From: Emydura subglobosa
Taxonomy: Eukaryota > Chordata > Testudines > Chelidae
Assembly (NCBI GenBank): GCA_007922225.1
Contig: ML679973.1
Location: 1,678,033 to 1,742,032 of the forward strand
DNA length: 64,000 nt
Reading direction: 5' to 3'
In this document: positions 33,296 to 45,312 of the stretch, in pieces
Numbering within the stretch: position 1 is the stretch's first letter
How the letters are laid out: each line of letters opens with the position of its first letter
Translations under genes and position numbers: made by a program
Notes under the pieces: model-generated
What the model was told of the DNA's origin: nothing
Database searches by the model: none
Seen by the model: only the letters and a program-made list of their open reading frames with translations

Positions 33296-34204
33296 ATTTC
33301 TTTTGTTTATAGAAAAGGTTTACATGGGATAAGGGCAGTGCATGACCATGGGATCAATGTATATTTGTAACAAATGTCACCTAAAATCATTAGTAACAAC
33401 ATAATGGATGAACTATATTATAATACAATTGCATTGATGTGACACCAAATTTTAGTATATTTCCCCCCATTTTATCACCAGCTTAGCTATTTTCTCCATC
33501 AAAGCTGTCAACAATTCTTTTAACCACTCTGAAATAAAATGGAGGTGTGTTAATTTTCCGTCATTTCTTAGTGTTTGCTGGAAGATTGAATTGATCCACT
33601 CATTCCAGGCTTTTGGAGGGGGGCAGATCTTTGCATTCAGAACTGTGCACAGGCACATACATTTCTAAACATTTCACCCTTAAATCAGGCTGTGTTTTTC
33701 TAATTTGTAAATCATCATTAGTAAAGCTTAGCGACTATCTCACAAATAACTAATCTGAGGAATTTACACTCTTTGTCTGCTTGTGCAGTACCTGGAAGTA
33801 GATCAGAACATCCTTAAATTTACTGTGTATTCAAAATTATTATGCACTAGGTTTTAGCTTTCTGGATTAGTCAGACACAGATATTGAGCTGGGTGGAACG
33901 TGGGGTGGAGGGTGTGGAATCCACACTCCACAGATCCACAGCAGTGCTGTGAAGGCTAGTTCTGCCTCTGGAGACCGGATAGTTGAGAAGGGCAGACAGG
34001 GGAAACTGGCCACTAGTTGGATGGACAGCAGGCAAGAAATCCCATTCCTGTTTCTTACTGCCATTTCTCTTCTGCACCTCACATAAGAATCAGCCAAAGC
34101 TCAATAAAAAGGGGGCACCGGACAGATGCCTGATGGATTGTGGCTGAAGAGGCACTTGGGGCTGATTGTTTGCTGACCGTTGCTGTAAAAGTGATTGTTC
34201 CTGA
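33296..34204. other. No feature recognised
   Basis: Short chance open frames on the minus strand only. Confidence 0.3.
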
Positions 34205-35344
34205 TATCACCATGACCAGCTTCAGCAATGCAACCGCACAGAGAACTACATACAAAAAACCCATGGAACACCACACTTAGCTTCATAGATCCAGTAACCA
34301 CCCCAAACTCACCACAAAATCTCTTATCTACAGCCAGCCACTCGGATGCCACAGAATATGCTCCGAGGAGAAAGTCCCAGCTACACAAATTAACACTCTT
34401 AAAACCATCTTCACCAGCAAGGACATTCCATCGAAGAAGTAAATCACATCATGGAATGGGACACCCAAATACTCTGAAAGAACTGCTTCAACACAGAAAA
34501 ACCCCCCACTGACTGCATACCCCTAGTTGTCACCTACTACTCGCCATTGGAATCCATACGGGATTTCATCAAACAGTTACAATACATACTTGATGGGGAC
34601 TATTTCCTGAAATAAATCTTCCCGAAAACCCCTCTTCTGGCCTTCAAACAACCCCCCAACCTCACCAAGCTCATAATCAGAAGCAAGCTCCCCACAGACC
34701 AAGACACAACAACTCAAAGTGGCACCAGACCCTGCCAGAACAACAGATACAAAACCTGCAGACATATCTTCCCTACTACGATGTCAACACCCCCCTACAA
34801 CACACCGATCAAGATCCAGGGGTCATGGAAGGTGCCTATCACAACATGTACTGTACCTCATCCAGTGCATCAAATGTCCCAACAACTATACAGGTGAAAT
34901 CAGACAATCACTATGCTCTTTAATGAACTCACACAAAAAAATGATAAAAGTCAAAAAGACTCCATCACCCCTGAGCAAACACTTTTCACAAAATGATCAC
35001 TCCATATCTGAGCTCTCAGTTCTTGTCCTCAAAGGAAACCTGAACAACACCTTCAAAAGATGAGCCTGGAAGCTTAAATTCATAACTTCACTAGACTCTA
35101 AAAATCACGGACTCAACAGAGACCCTGGTTTTATGTCTCATTACAACAATCTAGAACCCACTAACCCTCTTTTGCCCTATGACTGCAGAGGTGTTACTTG
35201 CCCACTTCAACTTGAATGGTCTCTTGAAACATGTATTAACTCCATATGCTTAGCAATCGGTTCCACCTTGTATTTAGTTGTGACACTCTGATTACCTTTA
35301 CCAGACATGAAGAAGAGATCTGTGTAGCTTGAAAGCTTGTGTCT
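34205..35344 (+). mobile_element. Penelope-like element with RT C-terminus and GIY-YIG endonuclease remnant
   Basis: Broken frames show LLAFKQPPNLTKLIIRSKL (around 34636) and CQNNRYKTCRHIF (around 34732), the signature between the RT and endonuclease of Penelope-like elements. A frame at 34719-35063 then reads VLYLIQCIKCPNNYTGEIRQ, which sits where the GIY-YIG motif belongs, followed by LSKHFSQNDHSI. In a live element the RT and the GIY-YIG nuclease form one protein that nicks DNA and primes copying. Here stops break it and the 5' two-thirds are missing. It stops at AGCTTGTGTCTT without the terminal 'tattacctcaccca' part, at the border with a MITE-like end. Confidence 0.85.
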
Positions 35345-35561
35345 TAGGTCTGGTCTACACTACACTACACTAGAACCAGCCACTTGGGAATCCCCATGGC
35401 ATAAAGGGAATTCCATGGTAGTGTTGGCTTTATGCTGTCCCTGACACAGAGTGGTAAGAAGTGCTGGAGGAGGGACGAAGGGCGGCTGGAGTGAAGTGCA
35501 CTCTGATTCTTCTCGCCTGCTACCAGGACTCATAAAGGACAGTTTCAGAAGAGCTTAAGGC
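35345..35561. mobile_element. Harbinger-like MITE end or partial copy
   Basis: AGGTCTGGTCTACACTACAC begins this stretch, close to the end of the next element (AAGGCCTGGTCTATACTACA at 35559) and in the same orientation. A matching inverted right end was not found, so this may be a truncated MITE. Confidence 0.4.
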
Positions 35562-35989
35562 CTGGTCTATACTACAAAGTTAGAACAACATAAATTGCCT
35601 TGCATCAACCTATTTGTGTATTAAAATTTATCTCTGGTCAAACTAAGCAGTTTGTTACAGTGATGCAGTAAAACCACCTCCCCAAACAGCATTGAGCTGT
35701 AATTGACCTACCGAAGACAACAAAGTGCAAGTATAGACACTGTGTGCTCTGTGTCACCCCTCATAGTTCTTGAACAGCTGTCCCACAAAGCTCCATTCCC
35801 CGCTCTGGTCACAATTTTAAACTCCGCTGCCCAGGGGTCACAGATTTGGGAAGCCCCTTTACAACCCTCCATGTGATTTTGAAATGCCTTTTCCTAATTG
35901 CCTATGTTTATGAGCACACTTAGCTCATCTCTGTAGTGTGCAACTGCCCATGCTGGCTCCATGCATACAGGGAGGTACTAAATGTACTA

Positions 35990-36400
35990 AATGTAAGCGA
36001 CAGGAAGTTTTGGATCTGCTGAGCCTGTGGGAGACAAGGCTGTGCAAGCACAGCTACAGACTAGCTACAGAAAGGTGGACATCTACAAGCAAGTTGCACA
36101 GGGGATGCAGGCAAAGGGGTATGACAGGGATCAGCAGCAGTGCTGCATGAAAGCAAAGGCACTTCACCAGGGATACCACAAGACCAGGAAGTACAACAAT
36201 AGATTTGGTGCCAAGCCATTGACGACGTGCTATTTTTACAACGAGCTGCATGCCATGCTTGCCAGAGACCCCACCAGCACACTGCAGACCACTTTGGATA
36301 CTTTGGAGGTGCCCAAGACAGAGACCCTTGCCATAAACAGTGAGGAGGAGAAGGGTGGAGATGCAGCAGGAGACTCCAGCCATGCCGTGAACCAGTAGCT
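35990..36400 (+). pseudogene. Harbinger ORF1: Myb/SANT-like DNA-binding protein, N-terminal part
   Basis: One frame reads QEVLDLLSLW up to about 36028, and then a frameshift leads into a 36027-36398 frame. That frame has DIYKQVAQGMQAKGYDRDQQ, QGYHKTRKYNNRFGAKP and CYFYNELHAMLARDPTST, all blocks of the trihelix Myb/SANT-like domain (Myb_DNA-bind_4 type). In live Harbinger elements this partner protein binds the transposon ends and carries the transposase to the nucleus. An acidic EEEKGGDAAGD stretch follows before a stop. The cysteine before FYNEL is conserved in the family. Sense-strand region 36420-37290 may be an intron or linker. Confidence 0.88.
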
Positions 36401-37292
36401 GTTTGAGACTCTACCAGAGTCTAAACAGTTCTGCCCAACAAATGCAGATTAGCCTAATGAAGGGGAAAGGAACTCAAATAAGTGTGTGCATGCGTTTTTC
36501 CTTACAGTGTTTAAATTTAAAGATGGAACCCAGCCCATTACCCAGTTAACAAGACAAAGCTATCGTCTTACTTTTCACCATTTTACTCATACAGAAGAGG
36601 TAGAGGTACAACAAACAGAGGTAGAGTTGGCATCTGCTTTTCAGTCCCCTGTTAGGTGGAGGGACCATATGGAGTCCTTTGTTAATGTGAATAGGGATGT
36701 CCCTTTTATCCTGCTGAAAGACCTCAATGGAGATACCCTGCAATCCTCTTATGGTTTCTAGGGATGACTGTTTTATTTCTTCCTGTGCAGTAGAACACTT
36801 TCCCAGGCCACTCTGCAATGAGTTGTGCTGGTACCATGGCAGTAAATAAACTTGTTGCATTCAGGCCTGGGCAGCTTTGGGATGCCAGTAGCAACTTAGT
36901 ATCTGTGCCTTTTTTGACCCTCAGGAATGAGATAATAGCTAAAATCACCACTGCCTGTGGAAAATAGAGCCAATATTCAGCGCCATTGCCCTATACTTGT
37001 ATCCATGGAATAGGGACTGAAATTTTACAGCTTGGTGCAGCAGAAAATGTTTCCTCCCCTCATCCCTCGTGGGCCATGCTCACTGTGGCTGGCGCTGGAC
37101 AGTGATGCTGGGCTGAGACACTCCAAAGCTGAAACGTTAATAAGTATTTCTTATTCAAAGTATTTAAGGGAAACAAGGGAAGGGAGTTTTGAAACTTTCC
37201 CTTGTGACTGTAAATCCAATGGTACATCTGTCTTTTATCTGTAGCAGCTGCTGTTGTGGCCTTGAGGGGTGACCCTTCATACCCACGGGACC

Positions 37293-37523
37293 CCTGGCCC
37301 TGATGAGGAGGGGAAAGAAAAGATCTAGGGAGGACATATTCGGTGAGATCCTGCGAGCTAGTGCTGTGTTGGAACATGAACAAAAGGCCAGGAGAGCCAG
37401 TGTGTGGACAAAGACAGAGAGGACAGGAAAAAGTCCCAGGAGTTCCAGAAGAACAAGAAGGGGGAAATGCACCAGGGCATAACTGGTCTTCTCAGGCAGC
37501 AAAGCCAAGTGCTGGAGACCCTA
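37293..37523 (+). pseudogene. Harbinger ORF1, C-terminal coiled-coil part
   Basis: A broken frame reads KRSREDIFGEILRASAVLEH and EQKARRASVW, then a shifted frame gives LRQQSQVLETL. These match the 'KRTREDM..E.L..S...REQ' and 'RRQSDMLQTL' C-terminal helix found after the Myb-like domain. The reading is cut by the LTR insertion at 37524. Confidence 0.78.
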
Positions 37524-38806
37524 TGTGACAGGGCTGGCCCTTTAAAGGAGTCAGATGCCTTGCCTGCCTGTGGCAGGCTCTACTGAAGGGATTAGGGAAT
37601 GAGCCAACACAGGTCCGCCTTGGGATAGTTAGCTGCCTAAGTAGCTGGAAGGCAGTTAATGTAGGAGGGAGCACCTGGGCCTAATAGAAGGCTTAGGAGA
37701 GCTTGGTTGAAGAAAAAGGTTCCTGAGAAGAAAGGAAGCAGCAGAAGTGGGGAGTTCTGAGGGGGCCCGAACTAGGCAAAAGGTTTCCAGCTAGGGGGGC
37801 CCGGGAGAGACCATAAACGAACAGGTAAAGACTGCAGAAGCTGTACAGGCAGGGAGGCCTGGGAGAGTGTGATGCTTTTGGGGGCACCCATGACTATGAG
37901 TCACCATGTTACCCTGCATCTAACAAGAGGCAGCCTTGCTTATGGTAGCTGAGTGTTAGCTCCCTGTTGCCTTCAGCCACTCAAGCCCTCTCCTCATGGC
38001 TATGCTAGCCATAACAGTGTCTTGCACATTCACAATAGGTGCGCTTCAGTCCCCGAGTCCCTTTGAATCATTCCCCTGTGATATCCAGCCCCTGACACTG
38101 GCTACTCACAGAAATCCCAGCTGCTCTGCCCCCAAAGGGGTACTGTACCCCCGTTTTCTCTTAAATTACCATTCCTATAGATCACTCAGCGCTTGTGAGT
38201 ACTTGTAATACAACAAAAGTAGGTTTATTTAAGAAAGAATAGAGATTTAACTAGAAACAAGAGAGTGGTGGAAACAAATGGCTACAAAACCAAAACACAA
38301 TGAGACAACATGAGCCTGGCTCTACATGTATGAATAGTTTAACTTTCCTCTCTAATACAGTGGATTTTTCCCTCTGTAAAGTTCAAGCTGTAGTGGCACT
38401 GGCTGGTTTCACAAAAACCAGGATCCAAATGTTCATGTCAGCAGTTCTGTTCCACAAGGTGTTTCCTGAGTGAATGGATACTGGGTGCTTCTCCCTCCTC
38501 CACGCTATACTGAAAACAGCTTTGGGTTCCATCCACAGACCGGGCAAACCCCTGTCTTGCTGTAAAGTTTCTTTTTACCTTTAAGAGGGGTCAGAGGGGC
38601 TAAGCAGTTAGACAATGGGTTCTGACATTTGGAAGGAGTGCTAAACAGAAGGTCTGCCCCCTGAAAGTGTGCCTAGGGAGCCTGAGATTGGGGTAGGGGT
38701 TGAACTCTGTTCAGGCTCCAAGAATTTAACACACTCCCGGGGACTTAGAGCACAGAAGCTTGGATTCCTTTCACAGCACTCCTCGTGGGTGACCAGGATC
38801 GTAACA
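37524..38806 (-). mobile_element. Solo LTR inserted in the Harbinger ORF1
   Basis: In minus-strand orientation the block starts TGTTACGATCCTGG and ends CCCTGTCACA, proper TG...CA LTR ends 1283 bp apart. An AATAAA on the minus strand lies near 38228. Just before the left edge is CCCTA (37519-37523), and CCCTA recurs at 38809-38813, two bases past the right edge, so a five-base duplication with a small shift is likely. No retroviral genes are inside, as expected after LTR-LTR recombination. Confidence 0.72.
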
Positions 38807-39299
38807 CTCCCTACACCATATCTTGTGGCATCAGAGGCATCCTTATCCCTACCATACTACACCGGTGGACCGACAGGAAAACCACAGCTTCATATGCACT
38901 GACCTGGAAAAACTACAGTTGTCGTCTGTGTAGCCACTACATTTGTTCATTCAAATGGACACAAATATTTGCCTCCTTTCTAATTTTAAATTTGCATCCT
39001 TTTGTGTTAAAAATGTGTATAATATTGCATGTGAGGCTTTTTGCCCGTTGATTTTCTGCACTGATTTTTTTTCCCGTTCAGTAAAGTTCTATTTTTGGGG
39101 AATCCAATTCTCTTTATTAGTTCAAAATGAAGAGTGCAGAATGAACAGCAGCAGTCGAGCTAACACAATACTTATAAGTGCACACGGAGCCCCACAGAAC
39201 TCACAGCTTCAGGAGAACACCCAGCCTTTTTTATCAATATACAGCCAACACTACCGAGTTCTTAGCAGAACTCAGAGCTCCAGCACAGAACATCCCTGT

Positions 39300-40515
39300 G
39301 CCTGACCCTTCAAGTGCTCTTGCAAAGCCTCCCTCGACCACATAGCTCCACATTCGGTTCTTGTAACAGCCCTTGGGTCTGGCTACTCAAAGTCAGCAGA
39401 CAGCCCTTCCACCTCTACCCTGGTGGCAGCTTTCCCCCCTTTTGCCTCGCAGATATTATGCTGGACCCAAAAGGCAGCTATAACCGTTGGGATATTTTTC
39501 TCACTGAGATCCAATCAAACACTGCCGGTGTCCCTTCAGTCTACCAAAAGCACAGTCAACAGTTATTCTGCATCTGCTGTGCAGTCAATCGAATCGTTCC
39601 TTGGTGCTATCGGGGTGCCAGTGTATGGCTTCATGAGTCAGGAGAGCAAGGAGTAGGCTGATTCCCCCAGAATCACTGCTGGCATTTCAATATGTCCAGT
39701 GGTAATCTGAGAGTCAGGAAAGAAAATCCCTGCTGGCAGCTTTCTGAACAGTCCTGTGTTTTTAAAGATGTGAGCATCATGCACCTTCCCTGACCAGCCC
39801 ACACTGATGTCAGTAAAGCATCCCCGCTGACCAACCAATGCTTGCATAACCATAGAAAAGTAACCCTTTCTCTTGATGTACTCTGTGGCAAGGTGGGCTG
39901 GTGCCAGAATAGGGAACTGCAGTTCAGGAACCCCACTGCCGCAGTTCCATCCACTTTGTCCTGAACATTGCCAAGAGTCACAGTTCTGTGCAGCAGGAGA
40001 TGATTAATGGACCTACACACTGGCATGACAACAGCCCCCACTGTGGATTTTCCAACTCCAAAATGATTTCCCACTGACTGGTAGCAAGCTCACGTTGCAA
40101 TTTTCCAGAGTGTGTTCACCACTCACTTCTCAACTGTCAATGAAGCTCTCATTCAGGTGTCCATACATGGGAGGGCTAGCGCAAACTCAGCACACAGATT
40201 CAGCAATGTGGCCTTTTGCATCCAAAAGTTTTGCAGCCACTTCTCATCATCCCAAACCTGCATTATGATATGATCCCACCAGTCAGTGCTCATTTCTCGG
40301 GCCCAGAAGCCGCTCTTAACCACCTGCAGTTGCTCCATGAACACCACCAAGAAGCTTGAATTGTTTCTTGCTATGTCCCTCAGCAAACTCATCTGGAAGA
40401 AATCCTCAAGTTCCCCATTGTTGTGGTACTTCCTCAAGGTCTGTATATAAAGAAGATTCATACATCCTGTATTTGCAACATTCATTGGGATTCTGCAGAG
40501 CTCTGCAAGCTCCAT
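39300..40515 (-). pseudogene. Harbinger transposase (DDE_Tnp_4 type) remnant
   Basis: The minus-strand frame 40515-40153 reads NNGELEDFFQMSLLRDIARN and FWAREMSTDWWDHIIMQVWD, the N-terminal part. After shifts, FPILAPAHLATEYIKRKGYF (near 39935) follows the place of the first catalytic Asp, which is lost or damaged. A frame 39853-39638 has CFTDISVGWSGKVHDAHIFK, holding the second Asp (DAHIF). Near 39550 a frame gives CAFGRLKGHR with Asp where family members have Glu two residues before CAF or NAF. With stops, frameshifts and damaged catalytic residues it cannot cut DNA. Confidence 0.88.
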
Positions 40516-40935
40516 GCTTCTGTCAGAGATGGCAGAGCCTAAAAATCACCTCATAGGTTGGTGGGATTTTTAAAAAATGGTGTGAAAAGTATGGGATATG
40601 GATGGCATGGATGGATAAAGTTGCATCCTGGGAACATGACCCCTAGCACCCAGAGATCCCTGGGCAAGTTATTACTATCCCAGAAAACATCGCAAAAATA
40701 TAAAAATATCCCCAAAGGCACTGTGCCAGATGGCAGTGCATGACACACTGGATACCTACCCATGGTGCACTGCACTTAACATTGACACAAGCACTCCTAG
40801 TGAGTATGTGCAGCACTGACACAAGCAGCCAAGCATGAATGCACCCAAATGATATAGAAACATTAGCGGCTGTACGCTGACATAGCTTGCATTGACCGAA
40901 GCTTACAGTGTTGACGTGATCTAAGTTAGAGCAAC

Positions 40936-41914
40936 CTTTGGGCTACGGGAGGAAAGTTAGAGCAGTCCCAGAATCCATGAAGTGCGAAGGTGTTATAAAG
41001 TCACTTTTCTCCTCATTTCTGCAGATCCAGTGCTGATCTCAGCTTACCCAGGATGGAGAATGAGGGCCAGAATTTTTATTGGTGATGCTTGGGCCAGAAA
41101 GAAACCAACTTCTGTCTCTGGTCCCAGGTTAAGTTTGTGGATCTAGCAGTTGAAAAAATGTTTTACTTGTAGACTAAACTAATTTGCTCTGGACTCATGA
41201 AAGCTAATAAATCTGAAGTCCCACAATGCTATTTTTACAGTTACCTTCCAGGATAGAACTGCACTTTAACCTCATACTATACGGTACTCTTGTATGTATG
41301 AAAGTATGCAATATAATAAACCCAATGAATCATGGTTGTATTACACTGTGGAGAATAAGGGAGTTATGTGTATTGTTTTTTATTAATATCATATGCACCT
41401 CAGCTTACTTGTTTGATATTTGCATTCCTGCGTTAATTTAAATCAAAGAAGGTTGTTAGGAGGAAAACAAAGAGGAAACAAAACAATGGCAGAGGCTCCT
41501 TAAGGGACCAATGGATTGTGGAATGCTCCTGCCTGGCTCCTGCCAGGCTAACAAGATTTACTATTCCCAGGTCCAAGTCCAGGATCAAAGGGGATATTAA
41601 ACCATTAAAAGATCTTGGGCCTAAGCAAGAAAGTTGGAGGAGTGGATGGGCAGCAGCTGCTGGCAGGAGATGCTGAGAGTGACACATGAAGGAGAAAGAC
41701 AATGCAGCAGGGCTGTCTGCTTCCCCTGCCCTGAGATGAAGGTAACTGGACTGAATGTACTTTACCAAAGCCAGCCAGGAAAAGCTAAGGTTTAGGTAAG
41801 AGGAAATATGCCCATAGGCCTTAATTGTTTTAACCCATGTTGCTGACTGAAATGTACATGTGGGTGAATGAATAACTAATGTTTGTTTTGAATAAGTTGG
41901 TTTTGGTCACAGTT
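40936..41914. other. No gene recognised
   Basis: Mostly AT-rich. 41436-41760 on the minus strand holds a 111-codon open frame without a known domain, probably chance or an old LTR. Confidence 0.3.
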
Positions 41915-42041
41915 GTGTTGCCATCTGTCCAGGGTTTCCCAGGATTGTCCCTTTTTTGAAGCAGCAGTCCTGGAAAATCTGTAATGGTGCTCAGCATTCT
42001 CTGCCAGCTGTCTAGTTTGATGGGCTCAGAGATGGCAACCC
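41915..42041. mobile_element. Small MITE with 10-bp terminal inverted repeats
   Basis: GTTGCCATCT (41917-41926) and AGATGGCAAC (42030-42039) are exact inverted repeats about 100 bases apart. Its ends resemble those of the repeat at 59664-59792 (GTTGCCA...CAACCCTA). Confidence 0.55.
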
Positions 42042-42842
42042 TAGCTCACAGGCTCCTGGAGAAAAAGGGTTTACAGGTGCCAAACACAGCAGGGACTGTC
42101 AGGTTAACACAGTTGGAGGGCTGGAGCCCAGAGATGCAATCTAAGAATGGTAGGACTTCTACCCAGAGAAGGGCGAAGGTAGCAAAATTTGTCCCCAAAG
42201 AGGTGCAATAGAGAGGGATTTAAATGAGTGAAAATCACTCCCCTATAACCATGACACACGGCATTACATTAATTACACTGCAGTGAAGAATACAAAGGAC
42301 AATTCATCCTAAAATCCCTTCTTTTCAGATGTAATAGCTTTCTCAAAAAATATCAGGTGGAAAGCTTTTGGTCACAGGCAGAGGGGAATATGATTTATTT
42401 GTTGTAAAGATTAAAAAGAATCTATGCAGCCATTTTCAAGTTAGAAAAGTGGGTAGATGGGTGATTGAAAAATAACATGATGTTTTTTAAATTAGTCAGA
42501 CATTTTTCCCTCAGAAAATTCTGATAGCTGATTCTGAAAAGACTTAGAATACATGGAAAGTGGTTAATACTCAGGGAGGGATAGTTATCTGAAGTGGTTT
42601 AGGAAAAAATGTGAAGACATTAAATTGTAAGCAAAACCAAATTGCATGCTGACTGGTGCAGTGTATAATGTTCCCTGCCAATCAAACTACTATTAAAGAC
42701 TTGAAATAACCAGAGGCCAGATTGTTTCCCTCCAAATTCCAGCAGGAGGGGATATTCTATGTCTAAATATGCCCCATGCCTTGTGAGAGGGGTAGATTAA
42801 ATAATTTGTGTCACTGTCCCCCCATGCTTGGACCCTATAGAG
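42042..42842. other. No feature recognised
   Basis: AT-rich DNA without a supported frame. Confidence 0.3.
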
Positions 42843-43415
42843 GGCACTCTGTGGTGTCAGTGTCTTTGCTGCAGAGGATGTGGGAGATTCCCCCACACCT
42901 GAGCCATTCTTTCTAGGTGACAAATCTCAGGAACTGTCCCAGATTGAGACATCAGTAGAGAAGGTTTTGGAACAAACTGATAAATTAAACAGTAATAAGT
43001 CACCAGGACCAGATGATATTCACCCAAGTGTTCTGAAGGAACTCATACATGACCTTGAAGAACTACTAACCGTGGAATGTAACCTAGTGCTTAAATCAGC
43101 CTCTGTACCAGATGACTGGCAGATAGCTAATGTGACGCTGGCTTTTAAAAAGGCTCCAGAGGTCATCCTGGCAATTACAGGCTGGCAAGCCTAAGATCAG
43201 TACCAGGCAAATTGGTTGAAACAATAGTAAAGAACAGAATTATCAGACACATGATGAACATGATTTGTTGTGGAAGAATCAACACAGCTTTTGGAAAGGG
43301 AAATTATGCCCTCCCAATATATTAGAATTCTTTGAGACGGTCAACAGACATGTGGACAAGGGTAATCCTTGAACTTTCAGAAAGTTTCTGACAAGGTCCA
43401 TCACTAAAAGCTCTT
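42843..43415 (+). mobile_element. CR1 LINE fragment with RT N-terminal part
   Basis: A frame at 42880-43194 contains NSNKSPGPDDIHPSVLKELI and DDWQIANVTLAFKKA, RT blocks 0-2 of CR1. It is followed by ACAGGCTGGCAAGCCTAAG and AATTGGTTGAAACAATAG, the next block in broken form. Both ends are truncated. Confidence 0.93.
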
Positions 43416-45312
43416 AAGCAAAGTAAGCAGTCATGGGATAAAAGCATGTGCCTTGAGAACCTTCTAGCAGCTGAGTGTGGTACTGCAATCATTTTTCTGC
43501 TCCTGGAACTCCCTGTAGATTGCCAGCGAAGCAAAGTACATAGCAGAACTAAACCACAAGACAAAAAACAAGAAAATGTACAGTAGGGAATAAAATTGCA
43601 TTGGCCCACAGAAGGTGGACTGAACAATCAAAACGGGGTTCTCGAACATTTGCATAGACCACGTTAATAAAAACTATGTCTGAACAACCACCCTCCCATT
43701 TGTGATCTTGCAACATCGCTGAGAAAAAATCCATCTAATAAATTATTTAATGTGGCTCACTCGACTGACTTTTTATGACATTCATAAAAAGATTAATATC
43801 CAAAAAGTGAGAACCACCTTTTTTTGAATCTACGTATCTGCAAACCACCTCATCGACTATGCCTTAAACATTCCATAAATGTTCTACTCCAACCTACAAC
43901 CCTATCTGTGAAATGTCAGCTTTGGTTTGCCCAAGTTAGAAATGGGGTTAGAATCAGGCTTATAATAACTGCCTCAACTGCCTTTATGTAAGAAACTAGC
44001 ATATCCTTAATAACAGAGATTAGAATGTGTTAGATTGAGACACAATTATCAGCTAGGCAAGAAAGGAAGACAGAAATGGTGATGGGCACAAAGTAGCACT
44101 ATGTTCCTTTTTTTATTTGAGAGCTTTTGTGCCAACCATCAATGGTTGTGCAGTGTGAGATGTTCAATATCTAACTCAAACATCCATTCTTCATCAGATC
44201 TCAGTGGGAATGTCTAACACGGAAGCTCTGTGTTATTATAACATGCCGGTAGATGCATTGCAGTATTTTCCTCTCTGCATGTCATTATAAAGTTTGATGG
44301 TGGCATTCCATGTTGGCAGATGATTTTCCAGCATCAGGGAGGTGAGAGGCAGCTGCCATTTTCTCCAGCAGCTGCTGAAGAATCCAGGGCTATGTGTAAA
44401 GAGTGTCAGAGATGTCAGAACCTCAGGGGCAAAAGAGAGAGGGAATTACATCACTGTAACAGAAACCTTGTCTGCTTGCCTATCTGTCTGTCAGCATGGA
44501 GTTCTGAATCAATAAATACTAGTCAAAAGGTACAATTCATGCTGACCCACAGTCCCCTCTCTGCCTCTGGAGAAAATAAACAGGGATCTTGGGTGCTGAG
44601 CCATTCTCCCTTCTTCAGAGCTTCCATTGTATTTGTATTTGAAGTTTGCAGCCAACGGCACTCGGTAACATTAGTCTGGTAGTCCCAGCAACTTGGAGGG
44701 ACTCCCCAGTTATTATGAGATGATTCTTTCACTACAAAATTAAAGGTTCTTTACTGTTTCCAAACCCAACAAAGGGGTGTTCTCTCACAGATGTCGAGGA
44801 GTCAGGCTGGGATGGGTGTTTGATATAATATGTAAATCCGCTCACTGTTAGCTGAGTTTACCAGCACATTGCCACTCTCCAGCCCAAGTTATCCATGATG
44901 GCAAGAAGTTTTAGTGATTCTGTAGGAGGCACTCTTCCTCTGCATCAGAACTGAATGCAATGCCCCTCCAGCATGGTGCTAGAGGACTCAGAGGTGCCTT
45001 CGTTCAAATGGGGTGTGGTAATGAGGCCTTGACCACTTGGGCCCCAGGGCACTTTTCAAAAACAACTACACTACTAGTTATAGGCTGCTTGTGCCATTTC
45101 CTGACAAGAAAACATTCTGTCTCAGGTCACGAGGAGACAGGACACAGCCCCACTGGTAAAAGAACGCCTTTTATTTTACAGCTTTGCGTAACCGATTGTG
45201 ATTATTATAATTAATTGTTCACAGTAAAGCTGTAGTACAGAGTCAGTTACATATCTCCACCTATTGAACGTCATCTCCATCTTCCCTTCAATAGTTAACT
45301 CCCTTGTGCTTC
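43416..45312. other. Long stretch without recognised features
   Basis: 44300-44740 has a few LTR-like words but no defined ends. The open frames (up to 120 codons at 44320-44682) show no domain. Confidence 0.3.

Larger units (their letters stand above)
35562..40935. mobile_element. PIF/Harbinger DNA transposon, autonomous type, decayed and interrupted
   Basis: The element has the two convergent genes typical of Harbinger: a Myb/SANT-like DNA-binding protein on the plus strand (from about 35990) and a DDE transposase on the minus strand (from about 40515 down to 39300). The left end is GGCCTGGTCTATACTACAAA. The right end is damaged: around 40905-40935 only TAAGTTAGAGCAACC remains of an expected inverted copy. 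A solo LTR splits it at 37524-38806, so the intact length would be about 4.1 kb. Between the genes, 39080-39130 holds a TCAGTAAAGTTC poly(A)-region stretch. Frameshifts and stops show it is inactive. Confidence 0.85.

Noticed and set aside
41433..41768. 111-codon minus-strand frame
   Set aside because: No known domain and a composition typical of chance frames in this region.
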